A DNA stretch of 64,000 nt from Epilithonimonas mollis (GTDB taxonomy: Bacteria > Bacteroidota > Bacteroidia > Flavobacteriales > Weeksellaceae). The notes below the pieces were generated by a model. The model did no database searches. It saw only the letters and a program-made list of their open reading frames with translations, and was not told where the DNA came from. The position numbers and the translations under genes were made by a program. Below, one piece after another: positions 45,644-55,362 of this stretch (positions are counted from its first letter, which is position 1; every line of letters starts with the position of its first letter). Where the stretch lies: positions 992,001 through 1,056,000 of the forward strand of contig NZ_FRAM01000001.1 in NCBI RefSeq assembly GCF_900142325.1. Direction: 5' to 3'.

Positions 45644-45651
45644 TATATTTG
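45644..45651 (+). promoter_or_regulatory. -7 element of ftsY
   Basis: TATATTTG, a perfect TAnnTTTG, 41 bp before the ftsY start. The -33 region would overlap the terminator hairpin just upstream. Confidence 0.5.
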
Positions 45652-45692
45652 TTTATAATAAATTACATCAATTATTATTTAATCATTACCCA

Positions 45693-46646
45693 ATGAGTTG
45701 GTTTAAGAAAATATTCAAAAAAGAAGACAAAGAAACACTTGACAAAGGTCTGGAAAAATCAAGTCAGGGATTCTTCGACAAAATATCAAGAGCAGTTGTT
45801 GGCAAAAATACAGTAGATGATGAAGTTCTGGATGATCTTGAAGATGTACTGATCGCTTCTGACGTTGGCGCAGAGACAACTATCAAAATCATCGCAAGAA
45901 TCGAAGACCGTGTTGCCAGAGACAAGTATGTGAATGTTGCGGAGCTTGATAACATCCTTCGTGAAGAGATATCAGGACTTCTTTTGGAAAACCCTCATCT
46001 GGACACCGACAATATCGATACCAGTAAAAAACCTTATGTGATAATGGTTGTTGGCGTAAACGGAGTCGGAAAAACAACAACCATCGGAAAACTTGCCAAC
46101 CAGTTCAAATCGCAGGGACTAAAGGTTGTTCTTGGAGCAGCAGATACTTTTCGTGCAGCAGCAGTGGATCAGCTTGTAATCTGGAGTGAGAGAGTCGGCG
46201 TGCCGATTGTAAAACAGAATATGGGATCTGATCCTGCATCAGTGGCTTTCGATACTGTACAATCTGCCGTTTCTCAAAATGCGGATGTTGTCATTATTGA
46301 TACTGCAGGAAGACTTCACAACAAAATAAACCTAATGAACGAGCTTTCCAAGATCAAACGTGTGATGCAAAAAGTGATTCCTGATGCGCCTCACGAGGTA
46401 CTTTTAGTGTTGGACGGCTCTACCGGTCAGAACGCTTTTGAGCAGGCAAAACAATTCACTGCGGCAACAGAAGTAACCGCTTTGGCCGTAACAAAGCTGG
46501 ACGGTACAGCAAAAGGCGGTGTAGTAATAGGAATATCCGATCAGTTCCAGATTCCGGTTAAATATATAGGTGTTGGAGAAAAAATGGAAGATTTGCAAAT
46601 TTTTAACGGTATGGAATTTGTAGATTCATTTTTCAGAAAAAGATAA
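45693..46646 (+). CDS. ftsY: Signal recognition particle receptor FtsY
   Basis: 317 residues with an N domain and a GTPase G domain. GTPase motifs are GVNGVGKTTTIGKLA (P-loop, about 110-124), DTFRAAAVDQL, DTAGRLHNK and TKLDGTAKGG. The acidic A domain of E. coli FtsY is missing, leaving a short basic start (MSWFKKIFKKEDKE) for membrane contact, usual in this phylum. It receives SRP-ribosome complexes at the membrane. The position after L28/L33/DUF4295 is conserved. Confidence 0.97.
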   Translation: MSWFKKIFKKEDKETLDKGLEKSSQGFFDKISRAVVGKNTVDDEVLDDLEDVLIASDVGAETTIKIIARIEDRVARDKYVNVAELDNILREEISGLLLENPHLDTDNIDTSKKPYVIMVVGVNGVGKTTTIGKLANQFKSQGLKVVLGAADTFRAAAVDQLVIWSERVGVPIVKQNMGSDPASVAFDTVQSAVSQNADVVIIDTAGRLHNKINLMNELSKIKRVMQKVIPDAPHEVLLVLDGSTGQNAFEQAKQFTAATEVTALAVTKLDGTAKGGVVIGISDQFQIPVKYIGVGEKMEDLQIFNGMEFVDSFFRKR

Positions 46647-46683
46647 CATCAATCATCTAAATATTAACTTAAAAATTTAAACT

Positions 46684-46941
46684 ATGGGTATTTTAACTTG
46701 GATTATTTTCGGCCTTATTGCCGGAGCAATCGCAAAAGCTATTCATCCGGGCAAAGATCCGGGCGGCTGGTTAGTAACTATCATTATCGGAATTGTTGGT
46801 GCTTTTATCGGCGGAGCAATTGGAACATATGTTCTGGGTTGGGGAGATGTAGATTCTTTCTGGAGTCCAAGAAGCTGGCTCTTAGCCATTGGAGGTTCTG
46901 TACTTTTATTATTTCTATATAGTATGCTCACGAGGAAATAA
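46684..46941 (+). CDS. GlsB/YeaQ/YmgE-family membrane protein
   Basis: 85 residues with three hydrophobic segments and the signatures GLIAGAIAKAIHPGKDPGGW and GIVGAFIGGAIGTYVLG. This is the transglycosylase-associated (YeaQ/YmgE) family of small stress-linked inner-membrane proteins. It follows ftsY by 37 bp and has its own terminator. The biochemical role is unknown. Confidence 0.9.
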   Translation: MGILTWIIFGLIAGAIAKAIHPGKDPGGWLVTIIIGIVGAFIGGAIGTYVLGWGDVDSFWSPRSWLLAIGGSVLLLFLYSMLTRK

Positions 46942-46976
46942 TTTAAGTAATTTTCAACAATATAAAATTATAATTA

Positions 46977-47008
46977 TAAAAGCATCAGATAATCTGATGC
47001 TTTTTTGT
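46977..47008 (+). terminator. Terminator after the YeaQ-like gene
   Basis: Perfect stem AAAGCATCAGAT/ATCTGATGCTTT almost without loop, then TTTTG, 36 bp after the stop. Confidence 0.8.
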
Positions 47009-47036
47009 TGTAAAAAGATAAAAACTCATATATTTG
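47008..47036 (+). promoter_or_regulatory. Promoter of the secreted metalloprotease gene
   Basis: TTG at 47008-47010 and TATATTTG at 47029-47036 are spaced by 18 bases. The ATG follows 23 bp after the -7 box. Confidence 0.6.
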
Positions 47037-47059
47037 AAATAGAAATTAATTAAAAAAAT

Positions 47060-49990
47060 ATGAAGAAAATCTTTACTACGCTTTTTTCCGTAGGTATCAT
47101 TGCCGGTGCATATGGACAATGGGCACCTTCTGCCATGAAGGGAGAGCATAACCGGGACACTAAGGCTAAAAGCTATTATAGCCTGGATCTGAGCATGGTC
47201 AGATCTCAATTGTCAGAAGCAAAAGAGACCGGAAAAAACAGCAAGCCCGTTATTATTAATCTTCCAACACTGGATGGGAAAATCGAAAAATTTGCAGTCT
47301 ACAGTTTGCCCGTTGTAGAAAAATCTATGGCAGATCGCTATCAATTGGGTTCATATGTTGGTGTAAAGACTGATGACCCGACAGTTTATGTCAGATTCAG
47401 CGTTTCACCTTATGACCTTCAGGCTATGATGCTGAGAAATGGTCAATACGAATTCATTGAGCCTCTGAACAAAGAAAAAACAGTTTACGGTGTTTTTCCG
47501 AAAACCAATAAGCGAACCGGAGGAAAAGCTTTTGAATGTAATACATCCGAATCATTGCTGAGCAAAAAGCAGATGGAACTATTATCCAATTCAACAGATT
47601 TTACACACGTTCCGACAGACTTCAACAAAGCAAGCGATAAGAAATACAGAACTTATAGATTAGCGATATCTGTAACTGGAGAATACACGCAGTACTTTGG
47701 CGGCGTTCCGCAAGCTGCCGCTGCTATCAATGCGACAATGACGAGAGTTAACGGCGTATTCGAAAAGGATTTTGCTATCCATATGAATGTTCAGGATTTT
47801 CCACAGCTGATTTATACAAACCCTAGCACCGACCCATATTCACCGGCATCAACAGGCGCTGGTGGTGCGTGGAATCTGGAAGTCCAAAAAACACTGACAT
47901 CCGTAATCGGAAATGCCGCCTATGACATCGGGCACCTTTTCGGAAGTTCAGGAGGCGGAGGAAGTGCAGGTGACATTGGAAATGTCTGTAGAAATCCGGC
48001 TAATGCCAATGATGATACGTCCAAAGGATCCGGTTTTACTTCGCCGGGAACCGGCGGCCCGGAAGGTGATAACTTCGACATCGATTATGTAGCGCATGAG
48101 ATGGGGCATCAGTTTGGTGCCGACCACACTTTTTCGCATGGAATCCAGTCTGCGCCTTACAATTCTGCACATATGGAACCGGGATCAGGATCTACCATCA
48201 TGGGATATGCCGGGATCACAAGTGCAGATGTCCAGCCACATTCTGATGCTTATTTCCATGTCAGAAGTATCGAGCAGGTTCAGACTTATGTCAATACTCA
48301 AACCTGTGATGTCAATACGGTTATTAGCAACAACCCTCCTGTTGTAGCTGCTCTGCCAAATAAAACGATTCCTAAGGGAACAGCATTTGTTTTGACAGCT
48401 TCTGCAACTGATCCGGAAAATAATCCGTTAACATACACTTGGGAAGAATATGACAAAGCAACATCAGCGGTTACAAATGTGACAGGTAACAATACCTCAG
48501 GTCCCAAATTCCGTTCAATTACAGGATCCGCACTTTCATACAGATATTTCCCTAAATTAAGCAATGTCCTCAATGGAAACTTATCCAGCGCTAGCGATTG
48601 GGAAGCTGTATCGAATGTAGCCAGAACAATGAACTTCCGTGTAGTGGTAAGAGATAACAATCCCGACCTAACCCAGCAGCAGACCCAGATCGGGTCACAA
48701 ACCATTACAGTGGGTAACGACGGTCCTTTCAAGGTTACATCTGCCAAGGTATATAACAACGCGCCTTCCACATTCACTTGGGATATAGCAAATACGAATA
48801 ATGCACCATACAGTGTTTCAAATGTCAAAATTGATTATACTACCAATAACGGCAATACCTGGACGGTTCTGGCCGCATCGACCCCTAATGACGGCTCCGA
48901 AGCTATCAGCTTTGCATCGATCCCGACAGATTCACAAATTACAGTAAGAGTTTCAGCTATTGATAACGTATTCTACGCAGTCGGAAAAGTCACAGTTTCT
49001 GCAATGGTCAATTGTGATGGCACAGCACCTGCCGGTCTGGCCGTATCAGGCATTACAAAAACAGATGCCAAAATTGATTGGGATGCTATTGCCGACGCAA
49101 CGTATGCTCTTCGATACAAAAAAACTTCCGATGCCAGCTGGATCAATCTAACCGGCATTAGCAGCAATACATATACACTGACTCAGCTTGATGAAGATAC
49201 CGAGTATAATGTTGAAGTTGCTTCCGTATGCAGCGGAACAACAGGTGCTTACTCCAGTAAAAACTTCAGAACACTTGGTCTTACCTATTGCTCTGTCTCA
49301 TCATCCGACTCGACAGATGAGTATATCGCTAAAGTTGTTGTAACTCCTGCAAATGGAGGGCCTGTGATGACAAGCAGCTCGGGTGCCAGCAACTACACAA
49401 ACTACGCAGCAGACAATACCAGACTTGTACAATTGGTAAAGGGCTCTTCCGGAAACACAATGGCAATTACAAAAGCGTGGTCAGGGAATACTTATAGTGA
49501 GGCTGTTGCAGTCTGGATTGATTTTAACAGAAACGGAACATATGAAGATTCTGAAAAGATCATGAACATTAGTGCGAATACGACACCAACTGTGTCTTCA
49601 ACATTCAGTGTTCCTGCAAATGCTTACACAGGTGATAAAACGGTGGGAATGAGAGTGATCATGAGATTCTCCACAACACCTACAGGACCTTGTGCATCAT
49701 TCACGTATGGAGAAGTGGAAGATTATGCAGTAAAAATATCCGAAACACTTGCCGTTACAGATGTTAAGAAAAATAACATCAGCGTTTATCCGAACCCGGC
49801 AACTGACGTGATCCATATTTCCAATATATCTTCTAAAACCAGATTTGAAATCTATTCTGTGGGCGGACAACTGGTAAACCAGGGAGCAACGGACGGAAAG
49901 GTGAAAGTTTCCAGCTTGGCAAAAGGTGTGTATATCCTTTCGTTAGAATCTAACGGAGAAAAATCTCAGACCAAATTTATCAAGAACTAA
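47060..49990 (+). CDS. Secreted zinc metalloprotease (reprolysin-like) with T9SS type A sorting domain
   Basis: 976 residues. A signal peptide (1-20, ...AGAYGQ) and a pro-region (about 21-190) precede the catalytic domain (about 195-420), which carries HEMGHQFGADH (H346, E347, H350, H356) and the Met-turn GSTIMGYAG, a metzincin arrangement. Ig/fibronectin III-like modules follow (about 430-740, with GTAPAGLAVSGITKTDAKIDW). A GEVED domain (about 760-895, VWIDFNRNGTYEDSEKI...GEVEDYAV) and a type A sorting domain (about 905-976, NISVYPNPATDVIHI...KGVYILSLESNGE) complete it. It is secreted and likely degrades host or environmental proteins. Confidence 0.94.
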   Translation: MKKIFTTLFSVGIIAGAYGQWAPSAMKGEHNRDTKAKSYYSLDLSMVRSQLSEAKETGKNSKPVIINLPTLDGKIEKFAVYSLPVVEKSMADRYQLGSYVGVKTDDPTVYVRFSVSPYDLQAMMLRNGQYEFIEPLNKEKTVYGVFPKTNKRTGGKAFECNTSESLLSKKQMELLSNSTDFTHVPTDFNKASDKKYRTYRLAISVTGEYTQYFGGVPQAAAAINATMTRVNGVFEKDFAIHMNVQDFPQLIYTNPSTDPYSPASTGAGGAWNLEVQKTLTSVIGNAAYDIGHLFGSSGGGGSAGDIGNVCRNPANANDDTSKGSGFTSPGTGGPEGDNFDIDYVAHEMGHQFGADHTFSHGIQSAPYNSAHMEPGSGSTIMGYAGITSADVQPHSDAYFHVRSIEQVQTYVNTQTCDVNTVISNNPPVVAALPNKTIPKGTAFVLTASATDPENNPLTYTWEEYDKATSAVTNVTGNNTSGPKFRSITGSALSYRYFPKLSNVLNGNLSSASDWEAVSNVARTMNFRVVVRDNNPDLTQQQTQIGSQTITVGNDGPFKVTSAKVYNNAPSTFTWDIANTNNAPYSVSNVKIDYTTNNGNTWTVLAASTPNDGSEAISFASIPTDSQITVRVSAIDNVFYAVGKVTVSAMVNCDGTAPAGLAVSGITKTDAKIDWDAIADATYALRYKKTSDASWINLTGISSNTYTLTQLDEDTEYNVEVASVCSGTTGAYSSKNFRTLGLTYCSVSSSDSTDEYIAKVVVTPANGGPVMTSSSGASNYTNYAADNTRLVQLVKGSSGNTMAITKAWSGNTYSEAVAVWIDFNRNGTYEDSEKIMNISANTTPTVSSTFSVPANAYTGDKTVGMRVIMRFSTTPTGPCASFTYGEVEDYAVKISETLAVTDVKKNNISVYPNPATDVIHISNISSKTRFEIYSVGGQLVNQGATDGKVKVSSLAKGVYILSLESNGEKSQTKFIKN

Positions 49991-50007
49991 CCTTAAGTCA
50001 TTCTATA

Positions 50008-50040
50008 AAAAATCCCCGAATCTGAGATTCGGGGATTTTG
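50008..50040. terminator. Bidirectional terminator between the metalloprotease and coaE
   Basis: Perfect stem AAATCCCCGAATCT/AGATTCGGGGATTT with A-run before and T-run after. It serves two convergent genes. Confidence 0.85.
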
Positions 50041-50055
50041 TTTTATCGTTATGCA

Positions 50056-50682
50056 TTATTTAAGTTCCTCCAAAAAGCCTTCTGTTGCAACCTCCAGGCT
50101 CTCTCTGTCGGCATTGTTATAAATAATATAATCCGCCAGTTTTATTTTTTCCTTTTCAGGCATCTGCTTTTGCATAATTGCTTCTATCTCCCGGTAGGTT
50201 TTACCGTCCCTGTCCATAGTCCGTTTGATCCTGAGGTTGTCATCAGCGGTGATTAGAACAGATTTATAACAATCCTTGTCCAATCTGAGCTCGAAAAGAA
50301 TCGCTGTTTCCTTGAACACAAATTCTGCTGTCTGAGTCTTCACCCAATTTTCAAAATCAGTTCTCACAGCAGGATGAATCAAATGATTTAGTGCTTCCAG
50401 AAGCTCAGAATTATTGAACACCTTTTCTGCCACATATGTCCTGTTATAGCTTCCGTTGTGATAAGCTTCTTCTCCCAAAAGCCCGATGATCTTCTCCTTC
50501 AGGACGGGATTCCGGTTGACAATATTTTTAGCTTCGTCATCCGAGTAATAAACCGGAAACCCTTTTTGTTCCAGTATTTTCGCGACCGATGTTTTCCCGG
50601 AACCGATCCCTCCGGTTAGTCCTATAATCTTGGGTATGGGAACATCTTCCTCCTGATTTTGATTTATATCTTGTATTTCCAT
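50056..50682 (-). CDS. coaE: Dephospho-CoA kinase
   Basis: 208 residues. The P-loop GLTGGIGSGKTSVA lies at about 22-35, then YYSDDEAK and LNHLIHPAVR, and the lid region around KRTMDRDGKTYREIEA. It phosphorylates the 3'-OH of dephospho-CoA in the last step of CoA synthesis. The N-terminus carries about 16 extra acidic residues; a later start is possible but no ATG occurs before the P-loop. It begins 5 bp after the MBL-fold gene. Confidence 0.95.
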   Translation of the reverse strand: MEIQDINQNQEEDVPIPKIIGLTGGIGSGKTSVAKILEQKGFPVYYSDDEAKNIVNRNPVLKEKIIGLLGEEAYHNGSYNRTYVAEKVFNNSELLEALNHLIHPAVRTDFENWVKTQTAEFVFKETAILFELRLDKDCYKSVLITADDNLRIKRTMDRDGKTYREIEAIMQKQMPEKEKIKLADYIIYNNADRESLEVATEGFLEELK

Positions 50683-50687
50683 AATTT

Positions 50688-51554
50688 TTAATATCCAAAA
50701 ACTTCATTAAAACTATAAGTCTGATCTAGCTTCACACCTCTTTCCGTCATCTTGAGACTGGCCAGTTCGTTATGCGCATCGTGCTCAAAGAATAAGAGGT
50801 AATCATTATCTATACACTGTTTCAAAAACTTTGCCTTTTCCTCCATGGTCAGTAACGGCCTGGTATCATAGCCCATCACATACACCTGCGGGATATGGCC
50901 AGCTGTAGGGATCAGGTCTGCTGCAAAAACAATTGTTTTTTCCTGGTATTGCAAAACGGGAAGCATTTGTTTCTCCGTATGACCATCAACAAAGATCACA
51001 TCCATTTTCAGATCCGGAGCAAAACCGTAATTCCCTGTGGTTGGCAACGGCAAAAAGTTCAGTTGTCCACTTTCTTCCAGCGGGAAGATATTTTCTTTCA
51101 AAAAGCTCGCCTTTTCTCTGGCGTTGGGCTCTGTCGCCCATTGCCAATGATTTTCATTGGTCCAGAAATTGGCATTTTTAAAAGCTGGCCTGTAACCAGA
51201 CCGGTCATCATTCCATTCTACAGCACCGCCGCAATGGTCAAAGTGAAGATGCGTAAGGAACACATCCGTAATGTCTTCTCTCACAAATCCATATTTCTTC
51301 AGATTATTATCCAGGGAATCATCTCCCCAGAGCGAATAATGTCCGAAAAATTTCTCGTCCTGTTTATTTCCAAGCCCGCAATCGATCAGAATCAGTTTTT
51401 TTCCATCTTCCACCAAAAGCGAGCGCGTGCCCAGCTCGATAAGGTTTTTCTCATCAGCAGGATTTGTTTTTTCCCAAAGTGATTTTGGAACTATGCCAAA
51501 CATGGCGCCGCCGTCTAATTTGAATTTTCCACACTGGATTGGATAGAGCTTCAT
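50688..51554 (-). CDS. Metallo-beta-lactamase-fold hydrolase
   Basis: 288 residues, cytoplasmic. The dinuclear zinc site is THLHFDHCGG (about 108-117), with later ligands in VDGHTEKQ and a C-terminal FFEHDAH. It has the IDCGLGNK and LLTMEEK features of the AHL-lactonase-like/'MBL fold metallo-hydrolase' group. The substrate is unknown; lactone or small ester hydrolysis is possible. It is co-transcribed with coaE. Confidence 0.9.
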   Translation of the reverse strand: MKLYPIQCGKFKLDGGAMFGIVPKSLWEKTNPADEKNLIELGTRSLLVEDGKKLILIDCGLGNKQDEKFFGHYSLWGDDSLDNNLKKYGFVREDITDVFLTHLHFDHCGGAVEWNDDRSGYRPAFKNANFWTNENHWQWATEPNAREKASFLKENIFPLEESGQLNFLPLPTTGNYGFAPDLKMDVIFVDGHTEKQMLPVLQYQEKTIVFAADLIPTAGHIPQVYVMGYDTRPLLTMEEKAKFLKQCIDNDYLLFFEHDAHNELASLKMTERGVKLDQTYSFNEVFGY

Positions 51555-51702
51555 ATTTTTACTGTATTTTGAAAATTGAATATATCAAAAAAAATGTAAT
51601 AAACCACATCCCGCATGATTTAACTTACATAAATTTTAATCAGAGGAGTTCCCGCTGCCAGAAATCCTGTTTACACCCTCCGGAAAACGCTGGAACCGTT
51701 CA

Positions 51703-51828
51703 GAAAATCCCGTGATTCTTTCAGAAGATCCTTTGATGAGCATGGAAGACTCTGTGATGTTTTCCGAAACATTCATGATGCAGTCCGAAGACTTCGTGAT
51801 GCAGTCCGAAGACTCCGTGACGGCATCC
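51703..51828. repeat. 21-bp-period degenerate minisatellite between the MBL gene and ruvB
   Basis: Six units start with GAA at 51703, 51724, 51745, 51766, 51787 and 51808, each exactly 21 bp apart. The clearest unit is TCCGAAGACTTCGTGATGCAG without its last base. Inside it CGAAGACTTCG is an 11-bp palindrome. Read forward it would give heptapeptides such as SEDSVMF, SEDFVMQ and SEDSVTA, but there is no convincing start or ribosome site and the frame runs into ruvB antisense. The rest of this 349-bp gap (51555-51903) shows nothing else I can name. Confidence 0.8.
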
Positions 51829-51903
51829 CGATGCCCATGGAATGGGGAAAAATTTTTAGATAATTTCTGTTTTCATCGAAGAAAAAATCAGATTCAGAGT
51901 GTT

Positions 51904-52926
51904 TTAAAACAATTCCCCGGGATTCTTCGGTCTGGAAATCCCCAGATGCTTATAGGCTTTTTCCGTCACTTCCCTCCCTCTGGGTGTCCGGATAATGAAA
52001 CCTTCCTGGATTAGAAACGGTTCATAAACCTCTTCCAAAGTTTCCGGATTCTCCCCGATAGAAGTAGCCAAAGCTGAAATCCCGACAGGTTTGCCACGGA
52101 AATTTTCTATCATCACACGCATTATTTTGTTGTCCATATCATCCAGACCAAATTCATCAACATTCAGAGAGTCCAGAGCATATTTTGTAATATTGATCTC
52201 GATTTCGCCGTTGCCTTTGATCTCGGCAAAGTCGCGAACCCTTCTAAGCAGTGCATTGGCGATTCTTGGTGTTCCACGGCTTCTTCTGGCGATTTCAATT
52301 GCAGCGTCCTCATAGATTTTCACCCCGAGAACCCTTGCGCTTCTTTCGATGATCATCCCGAGAAGTTCGATGCTATAATATTCTAACCGGGACTGGATGC
52401 CGAATCTGGCGAGCATCGGTTTTGTGAGCATGCCGCTTCTGGTGGTGGCACCGATTAGTGTAAACGGATTGAGACTGATCTGCACGCTTCTCGCATTGGG
52501 ACCGGTTTCCAGCATGATATCGATTTTATAATCCTCCATTGCCGAATACAGATATTCTTCGACAATGGGTGAGAGACGATGGATCTCATCAATGAAAAGA
52601 ACGTCATTTTCTTCAAGATTGGTGAGCAATCCGGCCAAGCTACCGGGTTTGTCAAGAACCGGGCCGGAAGTGATCTTACAATTCACGCCCAATTCGTTGG
52701 CTATGATGTGTGATAAAGTTGTTTTTCCCAATCCCGGCGGGCCGTGCAGAAGAACATGATCCAGAGCTGCGCCTCTATTTTTGGCAGCTGCAACAAAAAC
52801 CTCCAGATTGTCCAGCGTCTTACGCTGCCCTGCAAAATCCCGGAAACTCTGCGGACGGATCTTTTCTTCCTGAATCAGGTCGTCATCGGAATAGTTTTCT
52901 TTATCGGGATGTAAAAAATCTGGCAT
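51904..52926 (-). CDS. ruvB: Holliday junction branch-migration helicase RuvB
   Basis: 340 residues from the ATG at 52926 ([12 protein letters not shown]). It has [11 protein letters not shown], Walker [11 protein letters not shown] (about 59-68), Walker B FIDEIHRL, the sensor ATTRSGML and a C-terminal winged helix ([19 protein letters not shown]). It drives branch migration with RuvA. No ruvA or ruvC is next to it, as is frequent in this phylum. Confidence 0.97.
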   Translation of the reverse strand: MPDFLHPDKENYSDDDLIQEEKIRPQSFRDFAGQRKTLDNLEVFVAAAKNRGAALDHVLLHGPPGLGKTTLSHIIANELGVNCKITSGPVLDKPGSLAGLLTNLEENDVLFIDEIHRLSPIVEEYLYSAMEDYKIDIMLETGPNARSVQISLNPFTLIGATTRSGMLTKPMLARFGIQSRLEYYSIELLGMIIERSARVLGVKIYEDAAIEIARRSRGTPRIANALLRRVRDFAEIKGNGEIEINITKYALDSLNVDEFGLDDMDNKIMRVMIENFRGKPVGISALATSIGENPETLEEVYEPFLIQEGFIIRTPRGREVTEKAYKHLGISRPKNPGELF

Positions 52927-52997
52927 TGGTATCAATAATTAAAATAAGGCATCAAATCAGAAATTTGATTTAACGGAGAGTCAAAGATAGAGAAATT

Positions 52998-54608
52998 TTA
53001 AGGGATTTCCGGTCTGGATTTTTTCAAATCTCTGATGATGGTTTCCAGTTGTTTTTTCTCAGCCGGGGATAATTTTCTCTGGACAAATCCATTCCCGGAA
53101 ACCTGTGGAAAAACCCCATAATAATGATAGGTTTCCAGCCAGTAAAGGGATAATGTGGGAACCGGAGCTTTATAGATCAGGTCTTTTGCGGCATTGAACT
53201 TCAGATTTCCCAACTGATATGTTATAAGATTCCCCTCCTCAGATTCCGTCGGATTGATCAGCTGCATAAAATGAAATCCCGTCATCCATTTTCCCATATG
53301 AAACCTGTCTTTCACAAATCCCGGAAATGTAAAAAGCACCGAGACAAGAACAGATAAAAATACTGAAACAAAAACCACTCTTTCTTCTGATGCATTTTTG
53401 AAAATGAGAAAAACGGTGACCAGATAAAGATCGATAAAAAAACGGTATTGTGCTGAAAATATAATGATTAGAATAAACTTCAGCAAAACTGAAACTAAGA
53501 TAAAAGCATAGATCCTATCCTTTTTGCGCAAAGCAAAGTAGCCTAAAATGACCAGACAAAATACAATGCCAATATTGAAAACCGATTTGAAACCAATCCT
53601 GAACCAATAATAAAGCTTTTGCCAGAAATCAAAATCAGAAATTTGCTGGTAGGTGTATTTCATATCATAAGATTTCATCATACCCATCTGTGAGGAGTAT
53701 TTCATAATGCTTTTGTCTGGCGTCCAGGAAATACCCATATCAATTGCGGAGACAGGAAAAACAGGATAGCCGAACAACCAGATATTTTTTATCGTAAACA
53801 AAATACCAACAATGACTATTGGAAACAATGAGCCGATTTTAAAATTCCTGGTATATAAACTTTCTATAATGGCGAGCAATGGCAGCCAAAATGCTGTCGG
53901 TTTGATGCAAAATGCAAATAAGGAAAGGCATAGAATGAAGGAACTGTTCCTGCCGTCAATCATTTCATTCAGGATGATGAGGCTAAAAATAAATACCGGT
54001 AAATCAGGGCTGGGCTGTTGAAGAAATATCAGAAAAAAAGGAAAGAACAGTAATAAAACCCAGCGTTTCGATTCGAAAATATATACGAGAAAAAGTATTA
54101 GCAAATAGCTGTTGATTCTAAGGCCAACATCAACAAAATTTGAAAAACCAGCCTGGAAAACGTGCCAGAAAGAGCTTTGCCCAAAAAGCAGGTCAAGGTT
54201 TGAAATGCCTTTTATAAATCCAAATTCCCTGAGATAACCGACGGTCGGGACATAATAACTGTAATGGTCAAAAAAGTAAGGCGAGAATGACCCTGCAAAA
54301 ACAACCGTAATCAGAAAAAAATAAAACCAAAAGCTGGTGTTTTTCCTAAAACTGAACATGGAAAAATCCTTTTCCGTGATAAAAACCAATAGTCCAACTA
54401 ATCCCAACAGCAAAAACAAGAGCTCTGATGCAAAATCCAAAGGATAAAAAAAAGCAATGATGACTTCAAGAAAAGTAATGCTCATCATTCCCAGAAAAGA
54501 TAGCATTACAAAATTCTTAATTTTTGTATTGAAGATTTTGTCAATCAGTATTCCGTTTCCGAAATTGATCATAAGAAGCAGAAAAACAGTTTTGAAAATA
54601 ATAAGCAT
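52998..54608 (-). CDS. Large multi-pass membrane protein, possibly GT-C glycosyltransferase-like
   Basis: 536 residues with about twelve transmembrane helices. After the second or third helix a periplasmic loop holds FFDHYSYYVPTVGYLREFGF, where the acidic DH pair resembles the first-loop catalytic motif of GT-C enzymes. It may belong to the LIC_10190-type membrane proteins of polysaccharide loci. The C-terminal about 60 residues are soluble and basic. The upstream gene codes for a lipoprotein. The function is not established by sequence alone. Confidence 0.7.
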   Translation of the reverse strand: MLIIFKTVFLLLMINFGNGILIDKIFNTKIKNFVMLSFLGMMSITFLEVIIAFFYPLDFASELLFLLLGLVGLLVFITEKDFSMFSFRKNTSFWFYFFLITVVFAGSFSPYFFDHYSYYVPTVGYLREFGFIKGISNLDLLFGQSSFWHVFQAGFSNFVDVGLRINSYLLILFLVYIFESKRWVLLLFFPFFLIFLQQPSPDLPVFIFSLIILNEMIDGRNSSFILCLSLFAFCIKPTAFWLPLLAIIESLYTRNFKIGSLFPIVIVGILFTIKNIWLFGYPVFPVSAIDMGISWTPDKSIMKYSSQMGMMKSYDMKYTYQQISDFDFWQKLYYWFRIGFKSVFNIGIVFCLVILGYFALRKKDRIYAFILVSVLLKFILIIIFSAQYRFFIDLYLVTVFLIFKNASEERVVFVSVFLSVLVSVLFTFPGFVKDRFHMGKWMTGFHFMQLINPTESEEGNLITYQLGNLKFNAAKDLIYKAPVPTLSLYWLETYHYYGVFPQVSGNGFVQRKLSPAEKKQLETIIRDLKKSRPEIP

Positions 54609-54669
54609 AAAAAAGATTGCCTATAAAAATAAGCAATCTTTCCGTGTTAAAATATATATATGAAGAAAT

Positions 54670-55218
54670 TTACTTCTGTACTCTTCCGGATTTTCTATCC
54701 TCAGACCGTCCTATTGTATATCCTGTTGCACCACCGGCAATACCACCGATTACCGCACCAAGTCCTGGATTTTTCTTAGAGATAATAGCACCTGCTGCAG
54801 CTCCACCAACTGTACCAATAACTGTACCTTTCGCAGCACTGCTCCATCCCTTTTTCTGATTGGCAGTAGAAGTAGTTCCTGCTGAACTGGATCCTACTGA
54901 GCTGCTGGAGCCGGAAGATGAATTGGAAGCTACACTTCCTGAAGATCGTCTTGGGGTAGATCTTTTTGCTACTCTATTGGCTTCGGCTTTTCTTTCCTGT
55001 TCTTTTTCTGCGGCGACTTTATCCAGACTGTCTTTTTGTTTTTCGAAATTGATTTTTTCCTTTTCAATAGCAAGTTTTTGTTTTTCAAGATCAATTTGTC
55101 TTGCCTGATAGTCTAGTTTCTGTTGTTCCAGAGACGTTGCTGTCTGTACTTTTTCGTCTTTATTACAAGATGTTAATAATAGTAAAGAAACGGCTCCGGT
55201 TAAAAATAAGCTTTTCAT
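54670..55218 (-). CDS. Glycine-zipper lipoprotein with coiled coil
   Basis: 182 residues. The lipobox LLLLTSC places the lipid on about C18. A charged helical coiled coil (about 28-80: QARQIDLEKQKLAIEKEK) follows, then a Ser-rich linker (about 92-118). The YMGG-like glycine zipper comes last (about 125-170: GTVIGTVGGAAAGAI, GAVIGGIAGGATGYTIG). It is an envelope lipoprotein of unknown role. It lies 61 bp upstream of the GT-C-like gene on the same strand. Confidence 0.82.
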   Translation of the reverse strand: MKSLFLTGAVSLLLLTSCNKDEKVQTATSLEQQKLDYQARQIDLEKQKLAIEKEKINFEKQKDSLDKVAAEKEQERKAEANRVAKRSTPRRSSGSVASNSSSGSSSSVGSSSAGTTSTANQKKGWSSAAKGTVIGTVGGAAAGAIISKKNPGLGAVIGGIAGGATGYTIGRSEDRKSGRVQK

Positions 55219-55317
55219 AACAAAAATATTTTTTCACAAATAGTGAAGATTTATAATCGGGATATCTCAATTATGATTCCAAAATCTAACAGAGAATGTT
55301 AAAGTTTGTTAAACAAA

Positions 55318-55343
55318 AAAAACCGGAAATATTTTCCGGTTTG
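55318..55343 (-). terminator. Terminator of purA
   Basis: Minus-strand stem AAACCGGAAA/TTTCCGGTTT with a short loop and a T-run, 20 bp past the purA stop. Confidence 0.8.
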
Positions 55344-55362
55344 TAATTTCAATACTTATTAA

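Noticed and set aside
51712-52014. Plus-strand 100-codon frame starting with GTG over the 51.7-kb repeat
   Set aside because: More than a third of it is antisense to ruvB, no ribosome site is present, and the repeat alone explains the open frame.
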